From contig JABFXY010000072.1 of NCBI GenBank assembly GCA_013361525.1, forward strand, positions 62,001 to 126,000: DNA of 64,000 nucleotides, written 5' to 3'. The notes under the pieces are model-generated. The model was not told the origin of the DNA. It did no database searches and worked only from the letters and a program-made list of their open reading frames with translations. This document shows, in pieces, positions 16,440 through 25,884 of the stretch. This stretch comes from Polyangiaceae bacterium. GTDB lineage: Bacteria > Myxococcota_A > Polyangia > Polyangiales > Polyangiaceae. Numbering within the stretch: the stretch's first letter is position 1; each line of letters opens with the position of its first letter. A program made the position numbers and the translations under genes.

Positions 16440-17849
16440 CTAGAAACCTGGCGACGTCACACCGCCATGTGCAGGCGGCGGGCGGTTGCTGGTCTTCTTG
16501 CCGGAGACCAACGGCTTCGCGGAGGTCGTGGTCGCCGCCGTCGAGCCCGAAGGCGTCGAGGTACTTGGCGACGAGTCGCTGTGCGTCGAGACGGTCGCGC
16601 TCGGCGCGGCGGACGGCGCGGCGCTCGCCGATGTCGAAGGCGCTGCGGTCGGTGTCGTGGAGGGCGACACGCTCGGCGCAGGCGCGCTTCCTTCGGGCTT
16701 CGTTTCCGGCGTCGGTTCGCCGACGTTGAGCGTGTAGTCGACGCGCGCTTTTGCGTCCCTCATCAGCGCTGCGCCACGACCGGCGATGTCGACTTGCGGC
16801 GGAGCGGAACGGACGACGGCGAGCGCGCCGATGGCGAGCACGGCCGCGACGAACACGGCGCCGCTCATCCACACGAACAGCTTGCTCTCACGCTTGGTCG
16901 GCGCGACCTCGACCCACGTCTCGGTGGGCGTCGGGCTCGCGATGAGCGGCTGCACCGGCGCCTTGCGGAACTGCATACCGGGATACGGCGTGCCGGTGAT
17001 GCGCGATGCGATGTCCTCGAGCCTGTCCGCGAGCTCGCGCGCGGTGCGAACGCGGCGCGCGGGATCTTTCTCGAGGCAGCGATCGACGACGTCGGAGAGC
17101 TCCTGCGAGATGATCGGGTTCAACTCCATCACCGGCTTGTGCGGCTGGGTGATGATGTTGACCATCAGCTGGTTGTAGTTGTTGCCGTCGAACGGCGAGC
17201 GACCGGTCAGCGTCTCGTAGAGGATCACGCCGAGCGACCACACGTCGCTTCGACCATCGATGCTCTCGTCGCCGCGCGCTTGCTCCGGGCTCATGTACGC
17301 GGGCGAGCCGAGAACCGCGCCGGTGTTGGTGCGGACGAATTTCGGATCGGCCGCGGCGGTCGCCTTCGACACGCCGAAGTCGAGGACCTTCGGGATGACC
17401 TCGCCGCGATCGTCGACGGCGAAGAAGACGTTGCCCGGCTTGAGATCGCGATGCACGAGGCCGCGCACGTGCGCCTCTTCGAGACCGCGCGCCACGAACG
17501 CGACACAGGCAGCGGCTTCACCGGGGCGAAATACACCAGAGCGCGCGAGTCGCTGATCGAGGCCCTCGCCTTCCATCAGCTCCATCACGAGGTACGGCGT
17601 GCCGTCCTCCGCCTGGCCCATGTCGTAAACCGACACGACGGCAGGGTGTTTGATCTGCCCGCACGCGCGCGCCTCGAGAAAGAAGCGGTGGAGCGCGTCG
17701 CGGTTCTTCGCGAGCTCGGGCAAGAGGAACTTCATCGCGAAGTCCCGATCCGTGAGCTCGTTGCGCGCAGCCCAGACCGATCCCATTCCGCCTCGCCCGA
17801 GCTGGCGAAGGAGTCGATATTTGCCGGAGATCAGGTCGCCCGGATGCAC
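16440..17849 (-). CDS. PknB-type Ser/Thr protein kinase, membrane-anchored
   Basis: Kinase of 469 residues when started at GTG 17849 (V/M-HPGDLISGKYRLLRQLG), which matches the usual kinase N-terminus; the frame is open a further 57 codons upstream to ATG 18020. Glycine loop GRGGMG at 18-23, Lys40 in AMKF, HRDLKPGN at 133-140 (Asp135), then DFG and GSPAYMSPEQA. One membrane segment (MSGAVFVAAVLAIGALAVV) is followed by a long Ser/Thr/Ala/Pro-rich tail of about 100 residues. HRD is intact, so an active kinase is expected. No linked target gene is apparent. Confidence 0.9.
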   Translation of the reverse strand: MHPGDLISGKYRLLRQLGRGGMGSVWAARNELTDRDFAMKFLLPELAKNRDALHRFFLEARACGQIKHPAVVSVYDMGQAEDGTPYLVMELMEGEGLDQRLARSGVFRPGEAAACVAFVARGLEEAHVRGLVHRDLKPGNVFFAVDDRGEVIPKVLDFGVSKATAAADPKFVRTNTGAVLGSPAYMSPEQARGDESIDGRSDVWSLGVILYETLTGRSPFDGNNYNQLMVNIITQPHKPVMELNPIISQELSDVVDRCLEKDPARRVRTARELADRLEDIASRITGTPYPGMQFRKAPVQPLIASPTPTETWVEVAPTKRESKLFVWMSGAVFVAAVLAIGALAVVRSAPPQVDIAGRGAALMRDAKARVDYTLNVGEPTPETKPEGSAPAPSVSPSTTPTAAPSTSASAAPSAAPSATVSTHSDSSPSTSTPSGSTAATTTSAKPLVSGKKTSNRPPPAHGGVTSPGF

Positions 17850-18025
17850 GTGAATCGCCGAATGAAGGAGAGTACAGCCGACCGTCGCCCAAGGGGAGAC
17901 GAGCGTCAACCGACGCTTGGCTACGGTGTGCGCGATGTGCTCGACATTGAACGTCACGCCAAAATTTCGCTGACCACGGCCGCGACCTCGAGTCATCGAA
18001 GCGAGGCCGCAAGCGGCCAATGCGA

Positions 18026-19114
18026 CTATTCAGTCATCGTTGATTGGCGCCGATCGACCGGGCCGTCGAGCGGTGGTCGCTGCATCGACCCGAGCGGGGC
18101 GCGCCGCGCGCTGGCGAGCCGATCCGCTGGATCCATGGCGGCCGCATAGGCATCGATCGCCTCGGCGTTGCCACCGATGGTCGTGAGGTATCGGGTCAGC
18201 GGACCGACGACGCAGTGCGCCTTCGACGGCTCGACCACCGCCACGAGGACCGCCCGGGTTGTCGGTGGCAGAAAAATTCGGTCGAGGTCTTCGGCGAGGG
18301 CGATGGTGTGCTCGGGCCCGGCGAGCACCTCCCCGAGCGCCTCGCAGGTCCGCGTGAATACAGCGAGCTCCGCTCGCTCGTCGGGCGCGAGCGCTCCGCG
18401 TGGGACCGAAAACGCAGCGGCGCCGAGACTGCGGTCGAGCGCATCGGCGAACGCAGTCGCGCGCGCCACATCCGGAACGAGCACGACACGCGGTGACAAG
18501 CAGCCGCGCTGATCGAACGGCACGACATCGCGTGCGAGCGCCGATGCAGCATCGTCGATCGAATCGTTCGGTCCCACACACGCGAGCCCAAACCCCGAGC
18601 CGTGACCGCGAAACCGAACACCTTCCGGCAACGAACCGTGGATCGCATCGAGCGTCGCGTCCGCGCCGTACGCGTGCACTTCGTCGTGTCGTGCGGGATC
18701 GATGTCGGTCGCTACGCAGATCGATATCCCGGCTCGAGCGAGCTCGCGCACCAGGACTTCGGCGAGCACCGGATCGCGTCGCGATGGTTTGACGACGACG
18801 TTCGCGGCGCTCTCGAGGGCGATCGCGATCGCCCTCAGCGCCGCGGTGCAGACGTGCGCGGAGAGAACGACGTGACATGTCGTCGCCGGTGGCGAGCCCG
18901 CCGTGCGACCCGCGCGACACCACGCTCGAAGCGATGCTCGCTGCGCCTCGGTCGCATCCACCTCCAAATGCTCGGTGAGCGCGAGCTCGATGCCCTCGGT
19001 CGACAGCGAGCTCATTGCGCGCAGGCCGGCCCGCACCTCGACACCGAGCGCATCGCTGGAATCGCGAACCCGTCGCGCGATGCCGAACAACGCCTCGAGT
19101 CGCTCGTCGATCAC
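18026..19114 (-). CDS. LuxC-like acyl-CoA/acyl-protein reductase
   Basis: Acyl reductase of the LuxC family, 362 residues, which reduces a thioester-bound acyl group to aldehyde with NADPH. The characteristic acyl-accepting cysteine is Cys205 in DQRGCLSPR. Upstream, AAANVVVKPSRRDP-like sequence (residues around 115-130) and a Gly-rich GSGFG segment are as in aldehyde-dehydrogenase folds. The GTG start overlaps the stop of the LuxE-like gene (GTGA), so the two are translationally coupled. LuxC normally works with LuxE, which hands it the acyl group. No luciferase (luxAB) or luxD is present in the window, so bioluminescence is not implied. Substrate chain type is unknown. Confidence 0.8.
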   Translation of the reverse strand: MIDERLEALFGIARRVRDSSDALGVEVRAGLRAMSSLSTEGIELALTEHLEVDATEAQRASLRAWCRAGRTAGSPPATTCHVVLSAHVCTAALRAIAIALESAANVVVKPSRRDPVLAEVLVRELARAGISICVATDIDPARHDEVHAYGADATLDAIHGSLPEGVRFRGHGSGFGLACVGPNDSIDDAASALARDVVPFDQRGCLSPRVVLVPDVARATAFADALDRSLGAAAFSVPRGALAPDERAELAVFTRTCEALGEVLAGPEHTIALAEDLDRIFLPPTTRAVLVAVVEPSKAHCVVGPLTRYLTTIGGNAEAIDAYAAAMDPADRLASARRAPLGSMQRPPLDGPVDRRQSTMTE

Positions 19115-20196
19115 GGCCCAACGATCTCTTCGACCGCGAGCGAACATCCACGCGGCGGCGCGCCCGGCAACCGACCGAAGAGGCGCACGTCGCCGTTCGG
19201 CTCGACGACGACGCGGTCCTGCGTCTGGATCGCAATGGACGAGTCGACGTTCGCCAGGTCGACGATCCGCGCGATGCCTTCCGTACCGCGAGGCAACATC
19301 GCGAGCGTCTCCGGGTCGACGGCGTTCACGCGAACCCACGCGGGCGGTCGATACGTGCGCATGCTCGCGGCCTGCTCGACGAGCGACGTCTCGTAAAGCT
19401 GGCTCGACAGCTCCGTCATGCCGTATTCGCCGACGACCGCCCTCTCTGCGAGCCCGAACGCGCGCGCGAGCCCCGCACGCAGCTCGTCCTCGGGCACCTC
19501 GCGCGATCGTCCCTTGAAGCCGCCGGTCAACATCGCGCGGCTCCCGCGCGGGAGTGCGGTTTGGCGATCGTCGAGCCCGTCGAGGGCGTGCACGTAGGCA
19601 AACGCCGTCCCCATCACGAGGACCGGCTCACCAGCTCGCGCAGCGTTCGCAAGCGCCCGATCGAGGCGCGCGATATCCACCCCGCGCGACGCATCGAAGA
19701 CGTGCTGCGCCTCCAACCGCAAGACCTCGATGAAGAGGTCGAGCATGAACGAGAGCGACGAGTCGTTCACTTCAATGCTGGTCGGCGCGAGGACGATCGC
19801 GCGCTTCGGCTCGGGCTCGACGAGGAACGTCGCGAGCGCGTGTTTCATCGCGGCTGCTCGATACGTCTCGAGCGTACGAAACGGATGCGCTCCGCGCGCG
19901 CCACTCGTGGTGCCGCTCGTCCTGAAGACACGGACGTCGAGCTCGGGCGGGTGCGCCGCCACGCGCCGGAGACGAAAGACGTCGGTGGGAACGGCGGGGA
20001 TCTCCGCGTTGGAGCCCGCGCGGCCGCGCGCTCGCGCGAGCCTGCGAACCGGCTCCACATGCTCGGTTTGGAACCGGGCGATCGCGGCCGACAGCTCCTC
20101 GAACGACTCGGCCGACACGCCCTCGATGAAGCTGCGGACGCGCGCGTGGAGGGCATCGCTCTCCGCTTCGGCGGGCCATGCGGATCGGCTGCTCAC
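19111..20196 (-). CDS. LuxE-like acyl-protein synthetase (acid-activating enzyme)
   Basis: ANL-superfamily enzyme of the LuxE/acyl-protein synthetase type, 361 residues, expected to activate a carboxylic acid with ATP as acyl-AMP and pass it on. The P-loop-like motif FRTSGTTSGARG is near residues 92-103 and EYGMTEL, with the adenylate-binding Tyr-Gly-Met-Thr-Glu, near 260. The C-terminal DRVVVEPNGDVRLFGR segment resembles the 'D....dG.i...GR' ANL element. It starts at GTG 20196, overlapping the aminotransferase stop by four bases, and its own stop overlaps the LuxC-like start. It is shorter than acyl-CoA ligases and matches LuxE in length. Confidence 0.8.
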   Translation of the reverse strand: MSSRSAWPAEAESDALHARVRSFIEGVSAESFEELSAAIARFQTEHVEPVRRLARARGRAGSNAEIPAVPTDVFRLRRVAAHPPELDVRVFRTSGTTSGARGAHPFRTLETYRAAAMKHALATFLVEPEPKRAIVLAPTSIEVNDSSLSFMLDLFIEVLRLEAQHVFDASRGVDIARLDRALANAARAGEPVLVMGTAFAYVHALDGLDDRQTALPRGSRAMLTGGFKGRSREVPEDELRAGLARAFGLAERAVVGEYGMTELSSQLYETSLVEQAASMRTYRPPAWVRVNAVDPETLAMLPRGTEGIARIVDLANVDSSIAIQTQDRVVVEPNGDVRLFGRLPGAPPRGCSLAVEEIVGP

Positions 20197-21509
20197 GAGT
20201 CCACCTCACGAACGACGTCGCGAAGGACAGCCGCGAAGCCGAGCAACACATCCTCGGCGATGGTCAGCGGCGGCGTGACGACGATGACCTCCGCGCTCGC
20301 GCCGCCCACCGTGGTGACGTACCCGCGCTCGAGAAGACGCCGGCACGCCGCGAGGCCAACCGCGCCGCTCGCAAGCTCGATCCCGACGAGCAAGCCCGCG
20401 CCTCGAACGACGGCGCGCATCCCGGCGACCTCACTGCGCAGTCTCTCCATCAATGTGTCGCCGAGCTTCGCCGCGCGGCGATCCAAGCCTTGAGTCTCGA
20501 TCGCTTCGAGCGCGGCGAGCGCCGCGGCGCATCCGATCGGAGCGCCGGCATGCGTCGACGTGTGGAGCACCTCACCGCCGCGTGCCCACGCCTGCATCAC
20601 GCGCTCGCTGCCGATGCACGCCGAAATCGGAAACGAGGCCCCGAGGCCTTTGCCCAAACACACGATGTCCGGCACGAGCCCTTCGTCGAGCGACCGAACC
20701 ACGCTGCCGCCCCGCCCACATCCGGTCCAGATCTCGTCCGCGATGACGACCGCTGCCGACGCGTGTGCGAGAGCGCCGAGCTCGCGCAGGAATCCCGGCG
20801 GCGCGGGTACGACGCCTCCCCGACCCAACACCGGCTCGACCAAGATCGTGCCGAACGATCCTCGGGCGAGCGCTTCGCGAATCGCATCCAACGAGCGCTC
20901 GACATCCGCAAGCGTGCGCGGATACGGGACGAACGCGACGTGCGGGTTGAGCTGCGACGCGAACGGCTCGCGAAAGCTCGGTCGAAAACCGCACGCCGCG
21001 AGGGGCGCGTACGAGAGCCCGTGGTACGCGCCCTCAAACGCGATGAGCCCCGGCTTCGACGTCGCGAGAGCCGCCGTCTTGATCGCCGCGGTGAGCGCAT
21101 CGGCCCCCGACTGCCCGAACAACACGCGCGCCTTCGGTTCGGGGTAGATACCGGCGAGGCGCTCCAACAGCCGCACTTTGATGTCGCTCGCGTAGAGGTC
21201 GCCGAGCCCCTGCGCGAGCTCGCCCGTTTGCGCCTTCACCGCTTCGTGAGCCGGGCTCGGACCATGCCCGAGGATCGCCGCGCCGAAGCCCGCCGCGAGA
21301 TCGACGAAGCGATTGCCGTCGACGTCGAACAGGTTCGACCCCTCGCCCCGCGCGAGCACGATGCCGGCTGCGTCCGCACCCGCGTCGAGCGCGGCGCGCT
21401 TCTTCCGGCGCTCTTCGAAGGCCGGACACTCGAGCGCTGCGACCACGTCACCTAGACGGCGAGACTCCGGCCCGGGCGGACGAACGACGATGTTGGGCGG
21501 CTGATCCAT
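20193..21509 (-). CDS. Class III PLP-dependent aminotransferase
   Basis: Class III (omega-amino acid/acetylornithine-like) aminotransferase, 438 residues. The PLP lysine is Lys287 in CLGKGLGASFP; the upstream IADEIWTGCGRGG holds the conserved Asp that binds the PLP ring nitrogen; FGQSGADALTAAIK binds phosphate. It is the first gene of a coupled operon with LuxE- and LuxC-like genes. In this setting the amino acceptor is probably the aldehyde made by the reductase, giving a primary amine. This is inference; simple family annotation as 4-aminobutyrate transaminase would be possible on sequence alone. Confidence 0.85.
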   Translation of the reverse strand: MDQPPNIVVRPPGPESRRLGDVVAALECPAFEERRKKRAALDAGADAAGIVLARGEGSNLFDVDGNRFVDLAAGFGAAILGHGPSPAHEAVKAQTGELAQGLGDLYASDIKVRLLERLAGIYPEPKARVLFGQSGADALTAAIKTAALATSKPGLIAFEGAYHGLSYAPLAACGFRPSFREPFASQLNPHVAFVPYPRTLADVERSLDAIREALARGSFGTILVEPVLGRGGVVPAPPGFLRELGALAHASAAVVIADEIWTGCGRGGSVVRSLDEGLVPDIVCLGKGLGASFPISACIGSERVMQAWARGGEVLHTSTHAGAPIGCAAALAALEAIETQGLDRRAAKLGDTLMERLRSEVAGMRAVVRGAGLLVGIELASGAVGLAACRRLLERGYVTTVGGASAEVIVVTPPLTIAEDVLLGFAAVLRDVVREVDS

Positions 21510-21551
21510 CGACCGCCCTGTGATTAGCGCAGATCGACGGCGGCGCAGCGC

Positions 21552-22451
21552 CTAGTAACAGACCCTGTTACGGCCGCCGCGCTTCGCCGAATAGAGCAGC
21601 TCGTCGGCGCGCTTGATGAGGTCGTTCGCGACCTTGTCGTTGTCGGTCAGCTGCGCGGCGCCGACGCTGATCGTCACCTTGATGGTGTCGGCCTGGAAGG
21701 AGAACACGTTCTCCTCCACCTTCTGGCGGAGCGTCTCGGCGAGGGAGATGGCGCCGTCGAGCGGCGTCTCGGGCAGGATGATCGCGAACTCTTCGCCGCC
21801 GTAGCGGGCGAAGATCTCGTCGCGGCGGATGCGCTGCTGGATGATGCGCGCGATCTCCTTCAAGACGAAGTCGCCGGCGAGGTGGCCGTGCACGTCGTTG
21901 ATACGCTTGAAGTGATCGATGTCGAACATGAGCACGCTGAGCGGCCGCTCGTGGCGGCGCCCGCGGATGATCTCGCGCTCGAGCGCTTCGTAGAGGTACC
22001 GCGCGTTGTAGGCCTGCGTGAGGCCGTCCATGATCGTGAGGCGGTAGATCTCTTCGTGGTACTGCGACTCGACGTCGGCACCGGAGAGGAACTTGAAGAT
22101 CGTCGGGCCGACCTTCACGCGATCGCCGTTGCGAAGGCGAACCTCACCCTGGATTTGGTCGTCGTTGCAGTACGTGCCGTTGGTGCTGCCCACGTCGACG
22201 ACGAGCCAGTAATCGTCGCGCCGCTCGAACTGCGCGTGACGCCGCGAGACCGAGTCGCCGTCGAGCACGATCTGATTGTCCGCGCCGCGACCGATCCGCG
22301 TAGGCGAGTTTTCGAGCGGAAACCGCTTGCCGAGTAAGGTCGGCTGCTTCGTGTAGATGACGACGATGCAGTCCGTTCCCCGCGGCTGCGTGGGCTCGGC
22401 CTTTGCTGGACCGACGGTCGTTACACGGGTGGGCTCTTCGAAATCGCTCAC
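21552..22451 (-). CDS. FHA-GGDEF diguanylate cyclase
   Basis: Soluble signalling protein of 299 residues. The FHA domain (about 45-120, RIGRGADNQIVLDGDSVSRRH and GSTNGT) binds phosphothreonine peptides. The GGDEF domain (about 135-299) has the active-site motif GGEEF at 218-222 and FDIDHFKRINDVHGH for metal binding, so it should make cyclic di-GMP from GTP. The inhibitory I-site position reads R-x-x-E instead of R-x-x-D, so feedback control may be weak. The FHA domain links it to Ser/Thr kinases such as those in this window, though no direct partner is shown. Confidence 0.92.
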   Translation of the reverse strand: MSDFEEPTRVTTVGPAKAEPTQPRGTDCIVVIYTKQPTLLGKRFPLENSPTRIGRGADNQIVLDGDSVSRRHAQFERRDDYWLVVDVGSTNGTYCNDDQIQGEVRLRNGDRVKVGPTIFKFLSGADVESQYHEEIYRLTIMDGLTQAYNARYLYEALEREIIRGRRHERPLSVLMFDIDHFKRINDVHGHLAGDFVLKEIARIIQQRIRRDEIFARYGGEEFAIILPETPLDGAISLAETLRQKVEENVFSFQADTIKVTISVGAAQLTDNDKVANDLIKRADELLYSAKRGGRNRVCY

Positions 22452-22558
22452 GACAAGGACGGTTCGTTCACCGACGCGCAGGCCACTGAAACGTTGCGCA
22501 AATGGACAAGATCAGGCTACCGGGCGTGGCAATTTCGTCAAGGCAGCCCGGGCATTTG

Positions 22559-23338
22559 TCAGCACGGTAGCGTCGCTCGCAGCGACCCTTCGTCGAACAC
22601 CCACATCGTACCTGGCTCTCCGTGCGTCCAGGTTTCGTTCTTCGTCAGCGGGACGGTGCTGACGATCGCGACGCGATCTCTCGGCGTCGTCACCGTGGAG
22701 AAGTCGACGGTGACGTCGTCGTCCGACAGCTGGGCATGGCCGAAAGGCGCGCGGCGAACGATGTAGCAAAGCTTCGTCGCGCAACGCGCGAACAGGTGCC
22801 GGCCGTCGCCTAGAAGAAAGTTGAAGCTGCCGAGGCTTCCGATGCTTCGTCCGATCGACGAAACGGCTTGCCAAAGATCGGCAGGTTTGCGCGGGTACGA
22901 GCTGAAGCTCGATCGCAGCCCCTCGAGCAGATGGCAGTACGCGCGCTCGCTGTCGGTCGTCCCGATCGGCGCGAACTGACCGAGCTTCAGCGCGCGTGCG
23001 CTCTTCACCGTGCCGTTGTGCGCGAAGACCCAGTGTCGCCCCCAGAGCTCGCGGACGAACGGGTGCGTGTTCGCGAGCGACACCTCGCCGCGCGTGCGCT
23101 TGCGAACATGACCGACGGCGAGCTTCGTTTTGATCGCGTTCTCGCTCAGGAAGCGCGCGAGAGGACTGTTCGCCGCGGCGGTCGTCTCGAGGAACACACG
23201 CGCGGCGCGCCCCTCGTACAGCGCGAGGCCCCACCCGTCGGCGTGCTCGGCCGTCCTGCCACCTCTTTGTCTGAGACCCGTGAAAGAAAAAACGATGTCG
23301 GTCGGGACGTTGCACTCCATCCCAAGGAGCTCGCACAT
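22559..23338 (-). CDS. Class II glutamine amidotransferase (YafJ-like)
   Basis: Ntn-hydrolase glutamine amidotransferase domain protein, 259 residues. It begins MCELLGM, so after Met removal Cys2 is the nucleophile. HADGWGLALYE, GHVRKRTRGEVSLANTHPF and FAHNGTV are the conserved glutaminase blocks. There is no synthase domain, as in the YafJ/EgtC group whose members hydrolyse gamma-glutamyl amides. The substrate is not evident. It lies 21 bases downstream of hemG on the same strand and may be part of that operon. Confidence 0.87.
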   Translation of the reverse strand: MCELLGMECNVPTDIVFSFTGLRQRGGRTAEHADGWGLALYEGRAARVFLETTAAANSPLARFLSENAIKTKLAVGHVRKRTRGEVSLANTHPFVRELWGRHWVFAHNGTVKSARALKLGQFAPIGTTDSERAYCHLLEGLRSSFSSYPRKPADLWQAVSSIGRSIGSLGSFNFLLGDGRHLFARCATKLCYIVRRAPFGHAQLSDDDVTVDFSTVTTPRDRVAIVSTVPLTKNETWTHGEPGTMWVFDEGSLRATLPC

Positions 23339-23359
23339 AAGACGCGACCGCCGAGCTTA

Positions 23360-24784
23360 TCAGTCCGAGAGGCTACGAACGACTTCGTTGACGACCTCGT
23401 TCGCCTGACGAACGCAATCCGAGATGCCGACGCCGTCGAACGGCGCGCCCGCTGCGTAGAGGCCGCCGTGTTTCGCCAGGCGTGATCGGATCGCGCGCAC
23501 GCGGTCGAGGTGTCCGATGACCGGCTGTGGCCGCGCGTCGCTCCATCGGAACGTCTCGGCCGTGAGTGGATCGACGGTGATACCCAGCGTGGATCGAAGC
23601 TCGGCCTTCGCGATCTCGACGAGGTCGTCGTTGGTCATTCCGCGCACCTCTGGTCGCGCGTGCCCGCCGAGAAACACGCGAAGGAGCGCCACGTCGTCGG
23701 GAGCGCGTCCTTCCCACTTGCTCGACATGAACGTCACCGCGCTCGCGTCGTGACCCTCGCGGCGCGGGATGAGAATGCCCGACGCGTCGAGCGCGTGCGG
23801 CACCGCGGCGCGCGGATACGCGAGCAAGAGCGACGCCGTCGACACGTGCGGGATCCTCCTCAGCTCGCGCGCAGCCTCGGGATCCAAGTCGTCGATCGCA
23901 CGCGCGATCGCGGCCGCAGGGCTCGCGAACACCACGCGATTCGCGACAAGCGTCTCCTCCCGATCGGCGTGTCGAACCGTCACCCGAAAGCCGGCCCTGT
24001 CGCGCCGAACCGCGGACACGGCCGCGCCCTTCACGATCTCACAACCGAGGATGCGAAGGCGCTCGGAGAGCGTCTCGACGAGCTCGCCCATTCCGCCGCG
24101 AAGCGCGAGGAACGCGGACGGCGCCCTGCCGTTCTTCGGCGCGGGCGCTTTGGACCGCTGCGCGAGCGCGCCGACCACGAGGCTCCGGTGGTTTCGCTCG
24201 AGGTCGACGAGCTGCGGGAACGTCGCCTGGATGCTGAGCCTCGTCGGATCACCCGAGAAGATCCCAGCGAGCAGTGGTTCGCCGAACACCTCGACGGCCT
24301 CGGCGCCGAGCCTACGTCCGAGAAACGACGCGATCGACTCGTCGCCGTCGTCGTGCCTCCGCGGCGCGAGTAGATCGAGGCCCATTCGAGCTTTGCCGAC
24401 GACGCTGAAGAGTGGGCTCTTCACGAGCGGCCAGAAGCGCGTGGGCACCGCGAGCACCATGCCCTCCGGCAAGCGCACCAAACGGCCGCGGCGCATGAAG
24501 TACACGTGTCGGTGCCGCGCATCCGTCTCTTGCAGTCGCTCGGCGATCCCGAGCTCGCGACAGAGCTCCTTCGCCTGAGGCTTCGACGCGACGAAGGCAT
24601 CCGCGCCTCCGTCGAGGACGAGCCCGTCGCGGCGGAGCGTGACGAGACTGCCACCGAGTCGGTCGCTTGCTTCGACGACGGTGACGCGGACGCGTCCCTC
24701 GAGCGCGCGCAACAAACGATAGGCGACGGTGAGACCGGTGATCCCACCGCCGCAGACGACGACCTGGGTCGTCCCGTCGCTCAC
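23360..24784 (-). CDS. hemG: Oxygen-dependent protoporphyrinogen oxidase
   Basis: HemG/HemY-type FAD enzyme, 474 residues, that oxidises protoporphyrinogen IX (or coproporphyrinogen III) in late heme synthesis. The N-terminal FAD motif CGGGITGLTVAYRLL is followed by VVEASDRLGG; the C-terminal GLYAAGAPFDGVGISDCV is the FAD-binding motif of the family. The GTG start overlaps the hemE stop by four bases, so it is translationally coupled. Which porphyrinogen it uses cannot be told from sequence by eye. No ferrochelatase gene is visible here. Confidence 0.9.
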   Translation of the reverse strand: MSDGTTQVVVCGGGITGLTVAYRLLRALEGRVRVTVVEASDRLGGSLVTLRRDGLVLDGGADAFVASKPQAKELCRELGIAERLQETDARHRHVYFMRRGRLVRLPEGMVLAVPTRFWPLVKSPLFSVVGKARMGLDLLAPRRHDDGDESIASFLGRRLGAEAVEVFGEPLLAGIFSGDPTRLSIQATFPQLVDLERNHRSLVVGALAQRSKAPAPKNGRAPSAFLALRGGMGELVETLSERLRILGCEIVKGAAVSAVRRDRAGFRVTVRHADREETLVANRVVFASPAAAIARAIDDLDPEAARELRRIPHVSTASLLLAYPRAAVPHALDASGILIPRREGHDASAVTFMSSKWEGRAPDDVALLRVFLGGHARPEVRGMTNDDLVEIAKAELRSTLGITVDPLTAETFRWSDARPQPVIGHLDRVRAIRSRLAKHGGLYAAGAPFDGVGISDCVRQANEVVNEVVRSLSD

Positions 24785-25818
24785 GACCCTCGGATCCTCG
24801 CCGACGTCTCGTGCACGTGATCGACCATCGCTTTCACGTTGTCGACCGGCACCTCGGGGATGATGCCGTGGCCGAGGTTGAAGATGTGCCCGGGCCTCTT
24901 GCCGACGCTCTCGAGGATCGCCGTCGCGCGCTTCTTGGCGATCTCGACCGGCGCGCAGAGAAGCAGCGGATCCAAGTTGCCTTGCACCGCTCGATCGAAG
25001 CCGACGCGCTGCCACGCATCCATGAGCGGCGTTCGGTGGTCGACGCCGATGACCGTCCCGCCCGCGTCGCGCATCAGCTCGAGCAGCGAATGCGTGTTGG
25101 TTCCGAAGTGGATGACCGGAACACCCGTGGCTTCGACATCCTTCAGGATGCGGCTCACGTGCGGCATCACATGCTCGCGGTAGTCCTCGGGCGTGAGCGA
25201 TCCGACCCACGAGTCGAACAGCTGAATCGCCTGCGCGCCCGCTTTCACCTGCGCGAGGAGATAGCGACGCACGACCTCGCCGATCTTGCTCATGAGGAGG
25301 GAGAACGTCTCCGGCTCGCTCCACATCATGTTCTTCGTGAGCCGGTAGTCGCTGCTCTTTCCGCCTTCGACGAGGTAGCTCGCGACCGTGAACGGCGAGC
25401 CCGCGAAACCGATGAGCGGTGTCTTTCCGTCGAGCTCTTTGCGGAGCAGGCGAATGGCCTCGAGCACGTGCGGCAGCCCCTCTTCGGGCTCGAACACGCG
25501 AAGGCGCTCCACCGCCGCGCGGTCTCGAACGGGCTCGTGCACGACCGGACCCTCGCCCTTGGCGAACTCGAACGGCGCGCCCATCGGCTCGAGCGGCAGG
25601 AGGATGTCGGCGAACAAGATCGCGGCATCCATCCCGAGCCGCAGCGGCTGCATCGTCACCTCGACGGCGAGCTCGGGCTGTTTGCAGATCTCGAGCAGCG
25701 TGTGTTTCGCACGCAGCGCTCGATACTCCGGCATGTAGCGCCCGGCTTGGCGCATGAACCACACGGGCGTGAACGGGGTCGGCTCGCGCCTGCAGGCGCG
25801 CAGAAAGGCGTCGTGCAC
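24781..25818 (-). CDS. hemE: Uroporphyrinogen decarboxylase
   Basis: Cytoplasmic heme-pathway enzyme of 345 residues that decarboxylates uroporphyrinogen III to coproporphyrinogen III. It has the signature PVWFMRQAGRYMPEYR near the N-terminus (Arg for substrate carboxylates) and GFAGSPFTVASYL in the middle; Asp in FADILLPLEPMG is conserved. The length is typical. hemG is coupled to it by overlap. Confidence 0.96.
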   Translation of the reverse strand: MHDAFLRACRREPTPFTPVWFMRQAGRYMPEYRALRAKHTLLEICKQPELAVEVTMQPLRLGMDAAILFADILLPLEPMGAPFEFAKGEGPVVHEPVRDRAAVERLRVFEPEEGLPHVLEAIRLLRKELDGKTPLIGFAGSPFTVASYLVEGGKSSDYRLTKNMMWSEPETFSLLMSKIGEVVRRYLLAQVKAGAQAIQLFDSWVGSLTPEDYREHVMPHVSRILKDVEATGVPVIHFGTNTHSLLELMRDAGGTVIGVDHRTPLMDAWQRVGFDRAVQGNLDPLLLCAPVEIAKKRATAILESVGKRPGHIFNLGHGIIPEVPVDNVKAMVDHVHETSARIRGS

Positions 25819-25884
25819 GGCGGTACCCTAGCTCCAACCAGAGCCCGGCGTTCAACCAATCGCGCTGGGCTCAGCGCTGCGGGC

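Noticed and set aside
16467..18149. 560-codon plus-strand frame opposite the second kinase
   Set aside because: Arg-rich, no motif; the kinase is clear on the other strand.
18026..21509. Bioluminescence (lux) operon
   Set aside because: No luxAB or luxD; only reductase- and synthetase-like genes with an aminotransferase.
24785..25855. N-terminal extension of hemG through hemE
   Set aside because: It is an out-of-frame reading of hemE; hemG starts at the GTG that overlaps the hemE stop.
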